Below are positions 39,314-47,228 of a stretch of 49,139 nt of DNA, in pieces. The stretch covers positions 1 through 49,139 of the forward strand of contig JAIEMS010000039.1 of NCBI GenBank assembly GCA_019751915.1. Direction: 5' to 3'. The position numbers and the translations under genes are program-made. The DNA is from Burkholderiaceae bacterium. Its GTDB lineage: Bacteria > Pseudomonadota > Gammaproteobacteria > Burkholderiales > Burkholderiaceae_C. The notes below the pieces were generated by a model. The model did no database searches and was not told where the DNA came from. It worked only from the letters and a program-made list of their open reading frames with translations. Each line of letters starts with the position of its first letter. Within the stretch, counting starts at the first letter, position 1.

Positions 39314-40230
39314 GGTGTCTCCTGTGGGGTTGCTGTCGCCAGACGCAAGATGTGTTCCACCTGCAACGCCAGCGCAGGCGGCACGGGCAAAACTCCGGCC
39401 AGCACGTCTTGGGTGTAGCGGGCGGTGGTGTGGATGTCGATTTCGGTGGGCAGACCGGGCACTTCGTTGGCAGTGCCCGGTTGCTGTTCTTGCAATAGCT
39501 GGTGCGTGCCGCCGAGAAAAGCGTCATAGCGCGGTGTGCGCCGTGGATCGGCAGCGACTTCGCCTTCCAGCCCGCGCGAGACCAACGCGGTGCTGCCCAG
39601 CAGAGCGAAGGTGGCGCACAGCATCTCAAAGTATTCGGGATGGGTGTAGCTACTGACCACGACCGCAGCCCCAGCGCACGGTTGCAGCAATTTGACCGCG
39701 CTGTGACCGCAGTTGCGCAATCCGACCACTTCGCGTACCGCCAGCAGGCGCGCCAGCCCGGCGTGCAGGTGCTCAGTGGCAATGTGCGCCACGCTGCCGT
39801 TTGCTATCTTTTCAGGAGCTATCAGTGCAGGCACACCAAGGGCTACCAGCACATCAGAAGCCAAAATGCGCCGCGCCTCGGTGCGCATGCCGTGCAGCAG
39901 CACCGGCAGGCCCTCACGCGCCAGCAGCAAGGCCAGCAAGGGGGTCAATACCGGCAACTTGCGCGCGCCGTTGTAGCTGGGCAGCACCACCAGCGGTTGG
40001 TCGCTGGCTGGAAAAAGCGCCATCCGTTGCTGGGTGGCATCGAGAAAACCGGCCATTTCTTCGGCGGTCTCGCCTTTGATGCGCATGGCAAGGCAAAAAG
40101 CACCGATCTCCAGATCGGTCACTGTGCCATCGAGCACTTGGCCGAACAAGTCTGCCGCTTGTGCACGGGTCAGCGGGCGTGCCCCGCGCGGGCCGCGCCC
40201 GATTTCTTTGATGTAGTGGCTGATGCCCAT
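39310..40230 (-). CDS. ybiB: DNA-binding protein YbiB (TrpD2-like)
   Basis: Homologue of anthranilate phosphoribosyltransferase without that activity; the E. coli member binds nucleic acid. 306 aa from the ATG at 40230 (MGISHYIKEIGRGPRGARPL). The N-terminal helical domain (LFGQVLDGTVTDLEIGAFCL) and LLAREGLPVLLHGMRTEARR fit. The long open frame to 40503 is not used. Its pairing with cobA recalls nitrate/sulfite assimilation loci in Comamonadaceae, where siroheme is needed; no nitrite or sulfite reductase lies in the window. Confidence 0.85.
   Translation of the reverse strand: MGISHYIKEIGRGPRGARPLTRAQAADLFGQVLDGTVTDLEIGAFCLAMRIKGETAEEMAGFLDATQQRMALFPASDQPLVVLPSYNGARKLPVLTPLLALLLAREGLPVLLHGMRTEARRILASDVLVALGVPALIAPEKIANGSVAHIATEHLHAGLARLLAVREVVGLRNCGHSAVKLLQPCAGAAVVVSSYTHPEYFEMLCATFALLGSTALVSRGLEGEVAADPRRTPRYDAFLGGTHQLLQEQQPGTANEVPGLPTEIDIHTTARYTQDVLAGVLPVPPALALQVEHILRLATATPQETP
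39801..39850. repeat. Short repeat copy inside ybiB
   Basis: The 14 bases TTTTCAGGAGCTAT at 39809-39822 are identical to 40962-40975, and the next 23 bases align without gaps at 12 positions, ending in GGGCTA in both. One copy is intergenic and this one is read in frame in ybiB (around PALIAPEKIANGSVA). Confidence 0.5.
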
Positions 40231-40398
40231 AGCGCGAGCTGCTTGGCAGCTGGGTGGATGAAAAGGGGGCTGATTTTCGCGTAACCGAGAAAACTTGGGT
40301 GGATATAGCCCGATGCCACTGCAAATGGGCATTGGCGCATACCATCTGTGGCTGAACCCTACCGCGCGCTTGCGCACTTTTCTCGAAAGAAATCCCCG

Positions 40399-40932
40399 AT
40401 GAGCACCTCTCCCACCCTTGTTGATGAATTGTTGACCCACCTGCAGGGCGCGCCGCTGCAACAACTGGCCCAGCAATTGGGCATGGACACCGCCCAGACG
40501 CAAAACGCTATTGGTGCCGCGCTACCAACGCTGCTGGGTGCGCTGGGCCAGAACGCGGCCCCGCCACAAGGCGCTGCCGATGTGCTCGGTGGTTTATTGG
40601 GCGGTGCCGGCGGCGGTGCTGGGGTCGATATGGGGGCCATTCTGGGCCAAATGCTCGGCGGCAACCAGCAACACACCGAAGCCGGTGTAGGCCAAGCCTT
40701 GGGGGGCAATGCCGGGCAGTTGCTGCAACTGTTGGCACCGATGGTCATGGCGTTTTTGGCGCAGCGCGGCGCAGGCGTTGGCGCAGATGCCGGGGCGCAT
40801 TCCCCTGCACCAGAACTGGGTGGTCTGGGGGGCGGTTTATTGGGCAAGATGCTCGACCAAGACGGCGACGGCCAAGTGGGACTGAGCGACTTGCTCAAAA
40901 TTGGCGGTAATTTGCTGGGTGGTCGCCGCTAA
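40399..40932 (+). CDS. YidB-like DUF937 protein with EF-hand loop
   Basis: A 177-aa, glycine- and leucine-rich protein of the YidB/DUF937 family, function unknown. The first half is helical (LVDELLTHLQGAPLQQLAQQ, then AIGAALPTLLGALGQ). The C-terminus has a textbook EF-hand/dockerin-type calcium loop, DQDGDGQVGLSD (residues 153-164). There is no signal peptide. I start at the ATG at 40399; the frame is open from 40348. It is divergent from ybiB. Confidence 0.8.
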   Translation: MSTSPTLVDELLTHLQGAPLQQLAQQLGMDTAQTQNAIGAALPTLLGALGQNAAPPQGAADVLGGLLGGAGGGAGVDMGAILGQMLGGNQQHTEAGVGQALGGNAGQLLQLLAPMVMAFLAQRGAGVGADAGAHSPAPELGGLGGGLLGKMLDQDGDGQVGLSDLLKIGGNLLGGRR

Positions 40933-40954
40933 ACACCCGGACGGTGGGGTGATC

Positions 40955-41021
40955 TGCTCTTTTTTCAGGAGCTATAGGGGCAGTTTGCACGGGGGCTATT
41001 GGCAGTTTGGTAGCAAAAATT
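40955..41021. repeat. Short palindromic repeat between DUF937 and CBS genes
   Basis: An intergenic element of about 67 bp starting GCTCTTTTTTCAGGAGCTAT and ending TAGCAAAAATT, with imperfectly matching inverted ends. It shares the TTTTCAGGAGCTAT core with the ybiB copy. It is of the type found repeatedly in Comamonadaceae intergenic regions, by recollection. Confidence 0.5.
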
Positions 41022-41109
41022 GGTAATGACCCTGTTGCCAGCGGCCCTGTGTTGCCGTGAAACTGACAGTGCGATCCATTAGAAGCATGATGACCCTGAG
41101 GGAGGTTTT

Positions 41110-41547
41110 ATGACATCCGTTGCCGAAATTCTCAAAACCAAGAGCGACCACACCGTACAGTCGATTGCGCCCACCGACACCGTGCGCCACGCCTTGCAGC
41201 GCATGGCCGACAAAAGCATTGGAGCCCTGCTGGTGATGGACGGCGATGCTTTGGTGGGCATCTTTACCGAACGTGACTACGCCCGCAAAATCGCCTTGCA
41301 AGGGCGCAGCTCCGTCGATACCCGCGTGCTGGAGGTCATGACCCCCAGAGTGGTGGTGGTCAGGCCCGAGCAGCGCAGCGACGAGTGCATGGCACTGATG
41401 ACGCAGCGGCGCTTGCGCCACCTGCCTGTGGTCGAAGGCGAGCGTGTGGTGGGCTTGATCTCTATTGGAGATTTGGTCAAGAACATCATCAGCGAGCAGC
41501 AATTCACCATCGAGCAACTCGAGCACTACATCAGCGGCCAGCGCTGA
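41110..41547 (+). CDS. CBS-domain pair protein
   Basis: A 145-aa stand-alone protein with two CBS domains (about residues 8-65 and 75-130), a fold that binds adenine nucleotides as an energy sensor. Seen are GALLVMDGDALVGIFTERDY and RHLPVVEGERVVGLISIGDL, the usual end of each domain. A good ribosome-binding site (GGGAGG) precedes the ATG. Its target is unknown; it converges on the response regulator gene with 14 bases between stops. Confidence 0.93.
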   Translation: MTSVAEILKTKSDHTVQSIAPTDTVRHALQRMADKSIGALLVMDGDALVGIFTERDYARKIALQGRSSVDTRVLEVMTPRVVVVRPEQRSDECMALMTQRRLRHLPVVEGERVVGLISIGDLVKNIISEQQFTIEQLEHYISGQR

Positions 41548-41561
41548 GGCGCGCACCCAAA

Positions 41562-42263
41562 TCAGTCCTCAAAGGCATAGCCGAGATTGCGGTAGGTGCG
41601 CACGGGCAGTTCTTGCCCCGCTTCTTGCTGCACCTTGCTGCGCAAACGACTCAGCAGCGTATCTAAACGCCGGGTATCTAGCAGCGCGCTGCCGGGGCTT
41701 ATCAGCTCTTGCAGAGCGGTACGCCCTACGGGTTGGCCGCGTTGCTCCAACAAAGTATTCAGCACGAGACATTCAGAGCCTGTCAGGGCCACCTGTTGGC
41801 CGTCGGGACATTGCAACCGGTGCTGGGCGCGCAGCAGTTCCCAGCGCCGGTTGGCGCTATTGGCGTGGGCGAGAGAGCGCGCCAGCCGCTCTGTGACGCG
41901 CTGCGAAAGTCGGTCAATCACAGCGCACAATTCACGCAAATCGACCGGCTTGACCAAATAAGCATCGGCCCCACTGTGCAGACCCAGAATGCGATCATCG
42001 GTATGGCCCCGGGCGGTCACCATCACAATGCCTACATCCAATCCGTGTTGCTGGCGTACCTCTTGCGCTGCGGTGGTTCCATCCCCATCGGGCAAACCTA
42101 AATCGAGCACCAGTACCTGCCAAACTTCTTGTTCTAAAGCTTGGCGCATGCCGGCCACACTGCCCACGCCATGGGCTTCATAGCCGCTAAAACGCAGGTA
42201 ATCGACCAGCTCTTCGCGCAAATCGACCGTATCTTCAATCACCAGAACCCGGGGTTTCATCAT
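41562..42263 (-). CDS. OmpR/PhoB-type response regulator
   Basis: A 233-aa regulator with an N-terminal receiver (phospho-acceptor Asp54 in VLVLDLGLPDGDG, acidic Glu10/Asp11, Thr83, Lys105) and a C-terminal winged-helix DNA-binding domain (LTGSECLVLNTLLEQRGQPV, then RRLDTLLSRLRSKVQ). The start is at one of two tandem ATGs. It faces away from the histidine kinase gene at 43102, its likely partner. A 15-bp box 70 bases upstream also occurs downstream of the kinase gene, suggesting autoregulation. Confidence 0.93.
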   Translation of the reverse strand: MMKPRVLVIEDTVDLREELVDYLRFSGYEAHGVGSVAGMRQALEQEVWQVLVLDLGLPDGDGTTAAQEVRQQHGLDVGIVMVTARGHTDDRILGLHSGADAYLVKPVDLRELCAVIDRLSQRVTERLARSLAHANSANRRWELLRAQHRLQCPDGQQVALTGSECLVLNTLLEQRGQPVGRTALQELISPGSALLDTRRLDTLLSRLRSKVQQEAGQELPVRTYRNLGYAFED

Positions 42264-42332
42264 TGCAATGTTGTGGCGCTTCCTTGCGCAATCATGACTG
42301 CTGACTGGGATGGAACATCAAGACCCATAAAG

Positions 42333-42347
42333 TGTAAGAAATTGCAA
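42333..42347 (+). promoter_or_regulatory. Shared 15-bp box upstream of response regulator
   Basis: TGTAAGAAATTGCAA, identical to 45121-45135. It is an imperfect dyad (TGTAA, four bases, TTGCA). It lies 70 bases upstream of the response regulator start, with a further AAAGTGTAA 49 bases on. A binding site for this regulator is the natural guess. Confidence 0.5.
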
Positions 42348-42846
42348 AAAAGAAAGCGTTTTTTAGCAAAGAATAGGAAAGTGTAAAGACTCATACAAAT
42401 GGCTCGCCTACAGCGCCCCTAGCACCGCACTGACGGATCTCGGCTGACGCTGGCTCTCTGGTCAATTCAGAGAAGTTTTTGGTGATGTCCGGTGGAGTAC
42501 CGACTAGAACTGCAAGCCGACCTAAGGACTCCCGCTGTGGCTAATATTTTACTTTCAACCCACATGGGTACTGTTACATAAAATCTTAACTGATTGATTT
42601 TTCAACAAATTTTTCTTAAATGGCAGAAAAGTTTAAAAATCAAAAATATAGCTTTGGTTAGTACGTGCAAAAACCGCTGGGTCCATGCAGCAATAGCTGT
42701 AATGGTGGGGATATGTTGCCTGCACTAGCGCAGCACAATGGGGCGGCTATGCTGGTGTTTTGGCACTATCTACAACCATGAATTCTTTGCAGGAGCGCAG
42801 CAACGGGCAGGTAGCGAGCCGGCGCAGGCAGTGACGACAACAAAGC

Positions 42847-43011
42847 ATGTTCAGACGCTACGGGCCGAATTGGAGGCTGCGAGTCCCGTGTGCCCGCTGC
42901 TCATTGTGTGAAGCCCGTAGGCTTACAGATTGCCATGATGACCGGATTTGCAAGCCGTGCCATCGAGCGCCCCGACTCCGAATAACATTACCACATAAAA
43001 AATTTAAATAG
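42847..43011 (+). CDS. Possible 54-aa cysteine-rich protein or remnant
   Basis: A short ATG-initiated frame with six cysteines in the spacing C-x2-C-x2-C-x7-C-x4-C-x2-C (segments CARCSLC and CHDDRICKPCH), like a small zinc-binding module. The same frame is open upstream of a single TGA from about 42777 (MNSLQERSNGQVASRRRQ), so it may be a broken gene. It is GC-rich in an AT-rich gap, but has no good ribosome-binding site, and I recognise no family. Confidence 0.3.
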   Translation: MFRRYGPNWRLRVPCARCSLCEARRLTDCHDDRICKPCHRAPRLRITLPHKKFK

Positions 43012-43101
43012 TATTTATCCGCTAATGAAAAATAAAATTTTAATTTCATTTATATATAGCCAAAACATAGAAAATTCATCCAATCGGCAGCCAATTTAAC
43101 C

Positions 43102-45072
43102 GTGTCTTTCATCGCCCAGCGCTGGGTTTTCATCTTGGCAATATGCTCCTTCTTCCTTGGGGGGGGCATGGTCACTGCCCGGGCAGATACTGTACCGACG
43201 CTGGTGCTGCAAGAGGGGGTTGGTCGGCATTCCCTGGCCGGGCATTGGGCCATGTTGCGCGATGCCAGTGGGCGTTTGGAAATTGGCGATGTATCTGCTC
43301 CCGGCAAGGCGGCGGACTTTATCTCCTTGCCCGATAATTTGGCGTTGGGCTACAGCGAAGATGTGGTGTGGTTACGTTTTTCCGTACAGCACTCTGGCAG
43401 AAAAGCCGCGCAGTGGTGGTTGTGGATGGCCCCAGGGTTCATTGAGGATTTGACCCTGTATGTGGCGCAGCCTGAAGGGCACTTTAAGCAATGGCGCTCA
43501 GGGTCCAAAATACCCTTAGCTACACGTCCGGTAGCTCTGCCAGAGGCAGTGTTTCCCGTCACCCTTTCTGAAGACTCAGCCGGCCCTGTAGTGATGTATC
43601 TGCGCCTGCAAAGCGCCAGTACATTGGCACTGCAAGCGCAGTGGTACACGGCAGAGCAATACGCTCAAAGGCGCTTGTTCAAAGACCTGCTCATGGGTAT
43701 TTTGTTAGGGCTGCTAGGTTTAGCAGCCCTGATCAGTTTGTTGGCAGCGCTGTGGCTGCGCCAACGATTCTTTTATGTCACTACGGCCTATTTGCTGTGC
43801 TTTGGCTTGACACAGATTTATTTACATGGTTACGCCCAGTATCTATCGGGTTTGCTATGGCCTGCAGCCCAACTACCTCTAGCACAGGCCCGTAAAGGAT
43901 TGTTAGCCAGTGCGCTGGCGGGGTTGCACATCGCTTTTGTTTTGGGTTATTTACAGCCTGCACCCTATTGGCCACGTTTAACCCATTTTTTTACTGCCGT
44001 TGCTTGGCTGAATGTGCCTGTTTCTATATTGGTGTTGGCAGGCGTTTCTTGGGTCGTAATAGCACCCTATTTCTTTACCGTCTTGCTGGGATGGATGAGC
44101 GTTATGCTCGTCTTGTTTGTGCTGATGCTCAAGCACCGCAGACTGCCCGCCCAACTCATGTTATTAATGTTCATGCCCGGTCTATTGGCGATGGGTTTGC
44201 AGACATTGCGTAATTTAGGATTGCTGCCGGTGACGTTTTGGACAAGCAACCTGTGGGAATACACGCCCATTTTCCAAGTACCTTTTGCTGCGGTGGTGGT
44301 ATTGTTGCGTGTGCGCGATGAACAGCGCGCTATGGTGCAAGCCCAACAGCGTGAACGGGCGCAGCGCACCTTTATCGACATGATGGCCCATGAGTTGCGC
44401 ACCCCACTGGCAGTGGTGCAAACTGCCTTGGGCAACTTGCAAGCGCGTACCGCCCAAGATCGCCCTGACCTGTCGCACCGTTTTGAACGCATTGGCCGGG
44501 CCTTAAAACGCTTGAACACCATGGTGGATAACGCTTTGGTACAGCGCGAACTCGAACAAGGCGGGGCCTTTCAGATTCAGCCAACAGCACCTAGCGAGTT
44601 ACTCGAGCAAGTGTTGGCCATGGTTGTGACCGATGAACGTTGTCCGGTGCAGATGACACCGGTGCAAGACGATACCCCGGTGCCGATGGATGCGGATTGG
44701 ATCACCCTAGCGTTGCTCAATTTGATAGAAAACGCCATCAAATACAGCCCTAACGGGGGCGCGGTGCAAGTGCGTTGCCTGCGCGTACCGGGCTATTGGG
44801 TACTGGAGGTTGCCGACCATGGTATGGGCTTGCCAGCCCATACTGGTGAAACGCCGTTGTTCACGCGCTTTTACCGCAGCGATGAGGCGCGCCAAATCGC
44901 CAACGTCACAGGCATGGGCTTGGGCTTGTATTTGGTACAGCAGGTGGCCTTGGCCCACGGTGGTAGCGCACAGGGGTGCAACCGTGTCGGAGGCGGTAGC
45001 ATCTTCACACTCACATTGCCAGATATTTCCAGCACATTCATTGGCACACGATGGCCAGCGTTCGAAAAATAG
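43102..45072 (+). CDS. 7TMR-DISM sensor histidine kinase
   Basis: A 656-aa membrane kinase. An N-terminal signal segment ends near ARADT. A periplasmic 7TMR-DISM extracellular domain (about residues 30-190) follows, then seven helices (about 195-405), then HisKA with phospho-acceptor His430 (MMAHELRTPLAVVQ) and an ATPase domain with N-box LLNLIENAIKYSPNGG and glycine boxes VADHGMGLP and GMGLGLYLV. The DISM sensor class often binds carbohydrates or similar ligands; the ligand here is unknown. The start is a GTG with no clear ribosome-binding site. It probably signals to the divergent regulator at 41562. Confidence 0.93.
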   Translation: MSFIAQRWVFILAICSFFLGGGMVTARADTVPTLVLQEGVGRHSLAGHWAMLRDASGRLEIGDVSAPGKAADFISLPDNLALGYSEDVVWLRFSVQHSGRKAAQWWLWMAPGFIEDLTLYVAQPEGHFKQWRSGSKIPLATRPVALPEAVFPVTLSEDSAGPVVMYLRLQSASTLALQAQWYTAEQYAQRRLFKDLLMGILLGLLGLAALISLLAALWLRQRFFYVTTAYLLCFGLTQIYLHGYAQYLSGLLWPAAQLPLAQARKGLLASALAGLHIAFVLGYLQPAPYWPRLTHFFTAVAWLNVPVSILVLAGVSWVVIAPYFFTVLLGWMSVMLVLFVLMLKHRRLPAQLMLLMFMPGLLAMGLQTLRNLGLLPVTFWTSNLWEYTPIFQVPFAAVVVLLRVRDEQRAMVQAQQRERAQRTFIDMMAHELRTPLAVVQTALGNLQARTAQDRPDLSHRFERIGRALKRLNTMVDNALVQRELEQGGAFQIQPTAPSELLEQVLAMVVTDERCPVQMTPVQDDTPVPMDADWITLALLNLIENAIKYSPNGGAVQVRCLRVPGYWVLEVADHGMGLPAHTGETPLFTRFYRSDEARQIANVTGMGLGLYLVQQVALAHGGSAQGCNRVGGGSIFTLTLPDISSTFIGTRWPAFEK

Positions 45073-45120
45073 GCCGGGAAGACCAGAAAATCTTAAAACT
45101 GACCACCTAAAATGCCAAAA

Positions 45121-45135
45121 TGTAAGAAATTGCAA
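45121..45135 (+). promoter_or_regulatory. Shared 15-bp box upstream of the small domain protein
   Basis: Identical to 42333-42347 and followed at once by GAATGTAAC, a second TGTAA half-site. It lies 109 bases before the start at 45230, in the 157-base gap after the kinase gene. Confidence 0.5.
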
Positions 45136-45229
45136 GAATGTAACAACTTATTTCTAGTAAAAAATACCAAGATGCAAGTACTGATGCTGCTTGTGTATTT
45201 TTAACCCCTTGTTTTTTCTTGAAACCCGT

Positions 45230-45790
45230 ATGCCCAATGCACTGATCCAGTCTTCTTTGTCCATCGGTACCACCCCTGTGGGCAGCGCTGGCTTAAACCC
45301 CATAGCGCAAAGTACGAAAGGACAGAGCATCATTTTGGATTTGCGCGGTGGTTGGAATGGTGGCACCCTGAAAATCAAAATGGCCTCCCACAGCGCTAAG
45401 GGCGATCACCTGACGCTTCCGCCCACTTCATCCCTGTGGCTCAACACCAAGAATTTAGTGCTGATGTCAGGTCTCATGCCGATTGGCGTTGCCAGCCATC
45501 CCAGCGTTTACCACTGCGACGAGTGGGTTTTTACATTCAACCAACACGCCACCACCAGATTGGTGCAAAGAACAGCACAGGCCGTAGTTTTGAGCCGCCA
45601 AATCGATACCACTGACAACACACAACGCAATGTGACCTTTGTAGCTACCAATGCCGCAGGTACTTTTGCAGCTACGCAAACTGTACCGAGTTCTACCATG
45701 GACGGCAGCACGCCGGTGCCATCGCAGCGCAGTGTGGCTGTGCTCGACGGTATCAACGACTACCTTGATGTGCAAGGCTATCGATTTTGA
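45230..45790 (+). CDS. Single adhesin-type beta domain protein, function unknown
   Basis: A protein of about 186 aa. Residues about 40-150 look like one copy of the beta-sandwich repeat found in large RTX/cadherin-like surface proteins: GGTLKIKM, GDHLTLPPTSSLWL, TFNQHATTRLVQRTAQAVVL, then NVTFVATNAAGTFAATQTV, in the usual order. Here it stands alone, with no signal peptide or C-terminal secretion signal that I can recognise. I start at the ATG at 45230 (MPNALIQSS); the frame is open to 45191. The C-terminus (SVAVLDGINDYLDVQGYRF) is unfamiliar. The box at 45121 links it to the two-component system. Confidence 0.6.
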   Translation: MPNALIQSSLSIGTTPVGSAGLNPIAQSTKGQSIILDLRGGWNGGTLKIKMASHSAKGDHLTLPPTSSLWLNTKNLVLMSGLMPIGVASHPSVYHCDEWVFTFNQHATTRLVQRTAQAVVLSRQIDTTDNTQRNVTFVATNAAGTFAATQTVPSSTMDGSTPVPSQRSVAVLDGINDYLDVQGYRF

Positions 45791-45821
45791 GCGGCAATCG
45801 TTGATGTGGCGAGCCTAGCCT

Positions 45822-47213
45822 TCACTTCATGAAGCCTAAATTGCTGGTGCTGTAATGTGCCAAATTGGGCATCACGCTGGCCTGGTCGGTGGGCGAAACT
45901 CCAAACCACGTTGCCAGCGTGGCACCGTATTGATCGACTGAAAGACTGGGCAAAAGCCTGCCCTGCCCGACATCATCGGGGCCGTTATTGGCAATGACTG
46001 GTGGTGTACCGACAAAGCTTTGCCCATTGACCCCACCGCCGACAACAAAGTGCATGCTTCCCCAGCCGTGATCGGAGCCATCGGTGTTGCTCACCAAAGT
46101 TCGACCAAAATCGGATGCCGTAAACGCGGTGACCTGATCGGAAACGCCCAGTTCGACGGTCGCTTGGTAGAACGCCGACATGGCACTGCCCACCGTGCTC
46201 ATCAAGCCAGCATGTACCGACAGCAGGTTGTCGTGGGTATCAAACCCGCCTAAAGAGACAAAAAAGACCTGTCGTTTGGTACCTAAGCTTGAGCGAGCAG
46301 CAATCATGCGGGCCACCATTTTGAGTTGGTCTGCCAGCGTGTTGTTGGCTGGAAACGCAGTGGCTAAATTCACGTCTTTCAGGGCTGATGCGATTTGTGT
46401 CGTCGCTGAGATAGAGCGACGGTTGATGCGTGCATACTCGTTTTCGAACAAGTTCACACGGTCGGCAGTCATCAGCTGTTCCAGTGTGGCAGCGAAGGTC
46501 GAAGAGCCAAACAGTGGCGACTGCAATCCCCGGATCGACACCGGGCCTGTTGCAGGCACTTGGTATTGCACAGCCGTTTTGCCTGAGAGATAGACCGTAT
46601 TGCCCGAGACGTTGATACAGGTAAAGCTGGAATTGCCGTTGCTCGAGGCAAAAAGATCGCCCATTCGGCCACCCCAACCCGAAGTCGCACCTTCAGGCGA
46701 GGACGATTGCCAAAAAGATTGTTGGTCGTTGTGCGAAAACAGTTTGGGGGGCAGCAGCACCGAGCGTGCGGTGTACTGTGCCTTTGTCGTCGGTTGAATC
46801 AGGGTGCCAACATTGAGTAGCACCGACATCTTCCCAGCATGAAACAGTGGCACAAGGGGGTCTAGTCCCGGTGCCAGTGCGTACTGGCGGGCATTGGGCA
46901 GTGGTGTGCTTGGGTTCAGCAGCAAGGGTGAGAGCGCATTGCGGTCAATCGCCAAAATGCTTCGGTATTGCTGCTGGGCGTTATAGCTTGGGGTATCGTA
47001 GGGGATCAGCGTGTTGGCATAATCGTTGCCACCATACAAAAATACACAAACCAATGCTTTGTAGTCACTGGCATTGGCTGCCGCTGCCTCACCCAATGCA
47101 GCCAAATTCAGTGCAAAAGGCATTGCTCCACCGGCCAGAGAAAGTGCTGCGCTGCGCTTGAGGAAAGCACGCCGTGAGGCATTGTCTGGTTTGATTTTTG
47201 GAAAGTGATTCAT
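45822..47213 (-). CDS. DUF1501 exported protein
   Basis: A 463-aa protein of the DUF1501 family (sulfatase/alkaline phosphatase-like fold by family knowledge, function unknown). The N-terminus has a twin-arginine signal, ASRRAFLKR followed by the hydrophobic SAALSLAGGAMPFAL and a likely cleavage near AAAANA, so it should be exported folded by Tat. Family stretches include LVCVFLYGGNDYANTLIPYD and VTAFTASDFGRTL. It follows the DUF1800 gene by 15 bases, the usual partnership. Confidence 0.9.
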   Translation of the reverse strand: MNHFPKIKPDNASRRAFLKRSAALSLAGGAMPFALNLAALGEAAAANASDYKALVCVFLYGGNDYANTLIPYDTPSYNAQQQYRSILAIDRNALSPLLLNPSTPLPNARQYALAPGLDPLVPLFHAGKMSVLLNVGTLIQPTTKAQYTARSVLLPPKLFSHNDQQSFWQSSSPEGATSGWGGRMGDLFASSNGNSSFTCINVSGNTVYLSGKTAVQYQVPATGPVSIRGLQSPLFGSSTFAATLEQLMTADRVNLFENEYARINRRSISATTQIASALKDVNLATAFPANNTLADQLKMVARMIAARSSLGTKRQVFFVSLGGFDTHDNLLSVHAGLMSTVGSAMSAFYQATVELGVSDQVTAFTASDFGRTLVSNTDGSDHGWGSMHFVVGGGVNGQSFVGTPPVIANNGPDDVGQGRLLPSLSVDQYGATLATWFGVSPTDQASVMPNLAHYSTSNLGFMK

Positions 47214-47228
47214 AGAAATAAATTTTTA

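Larger units (their letters stand above)
42264..43101. other. 838-bp divergent intergenic region
   Basis: The region between response regulator and kinase is AT-rich except for a GC-richer patch at about 42780-42980. It holds the 15-bp box at 42333, another AAAGTGTAA at 42378, and a small cysteine-rich reading frame at 42847. No RNA gene or known family was recognised in the rest. Confidence 0.6.

Noticed and set aside
38516-39418. A 300-codon open frame antisense to cobA
   Set aside because: Opposite a clear SUMT gene; composition reflects the mirror of alanine/glycine codons.
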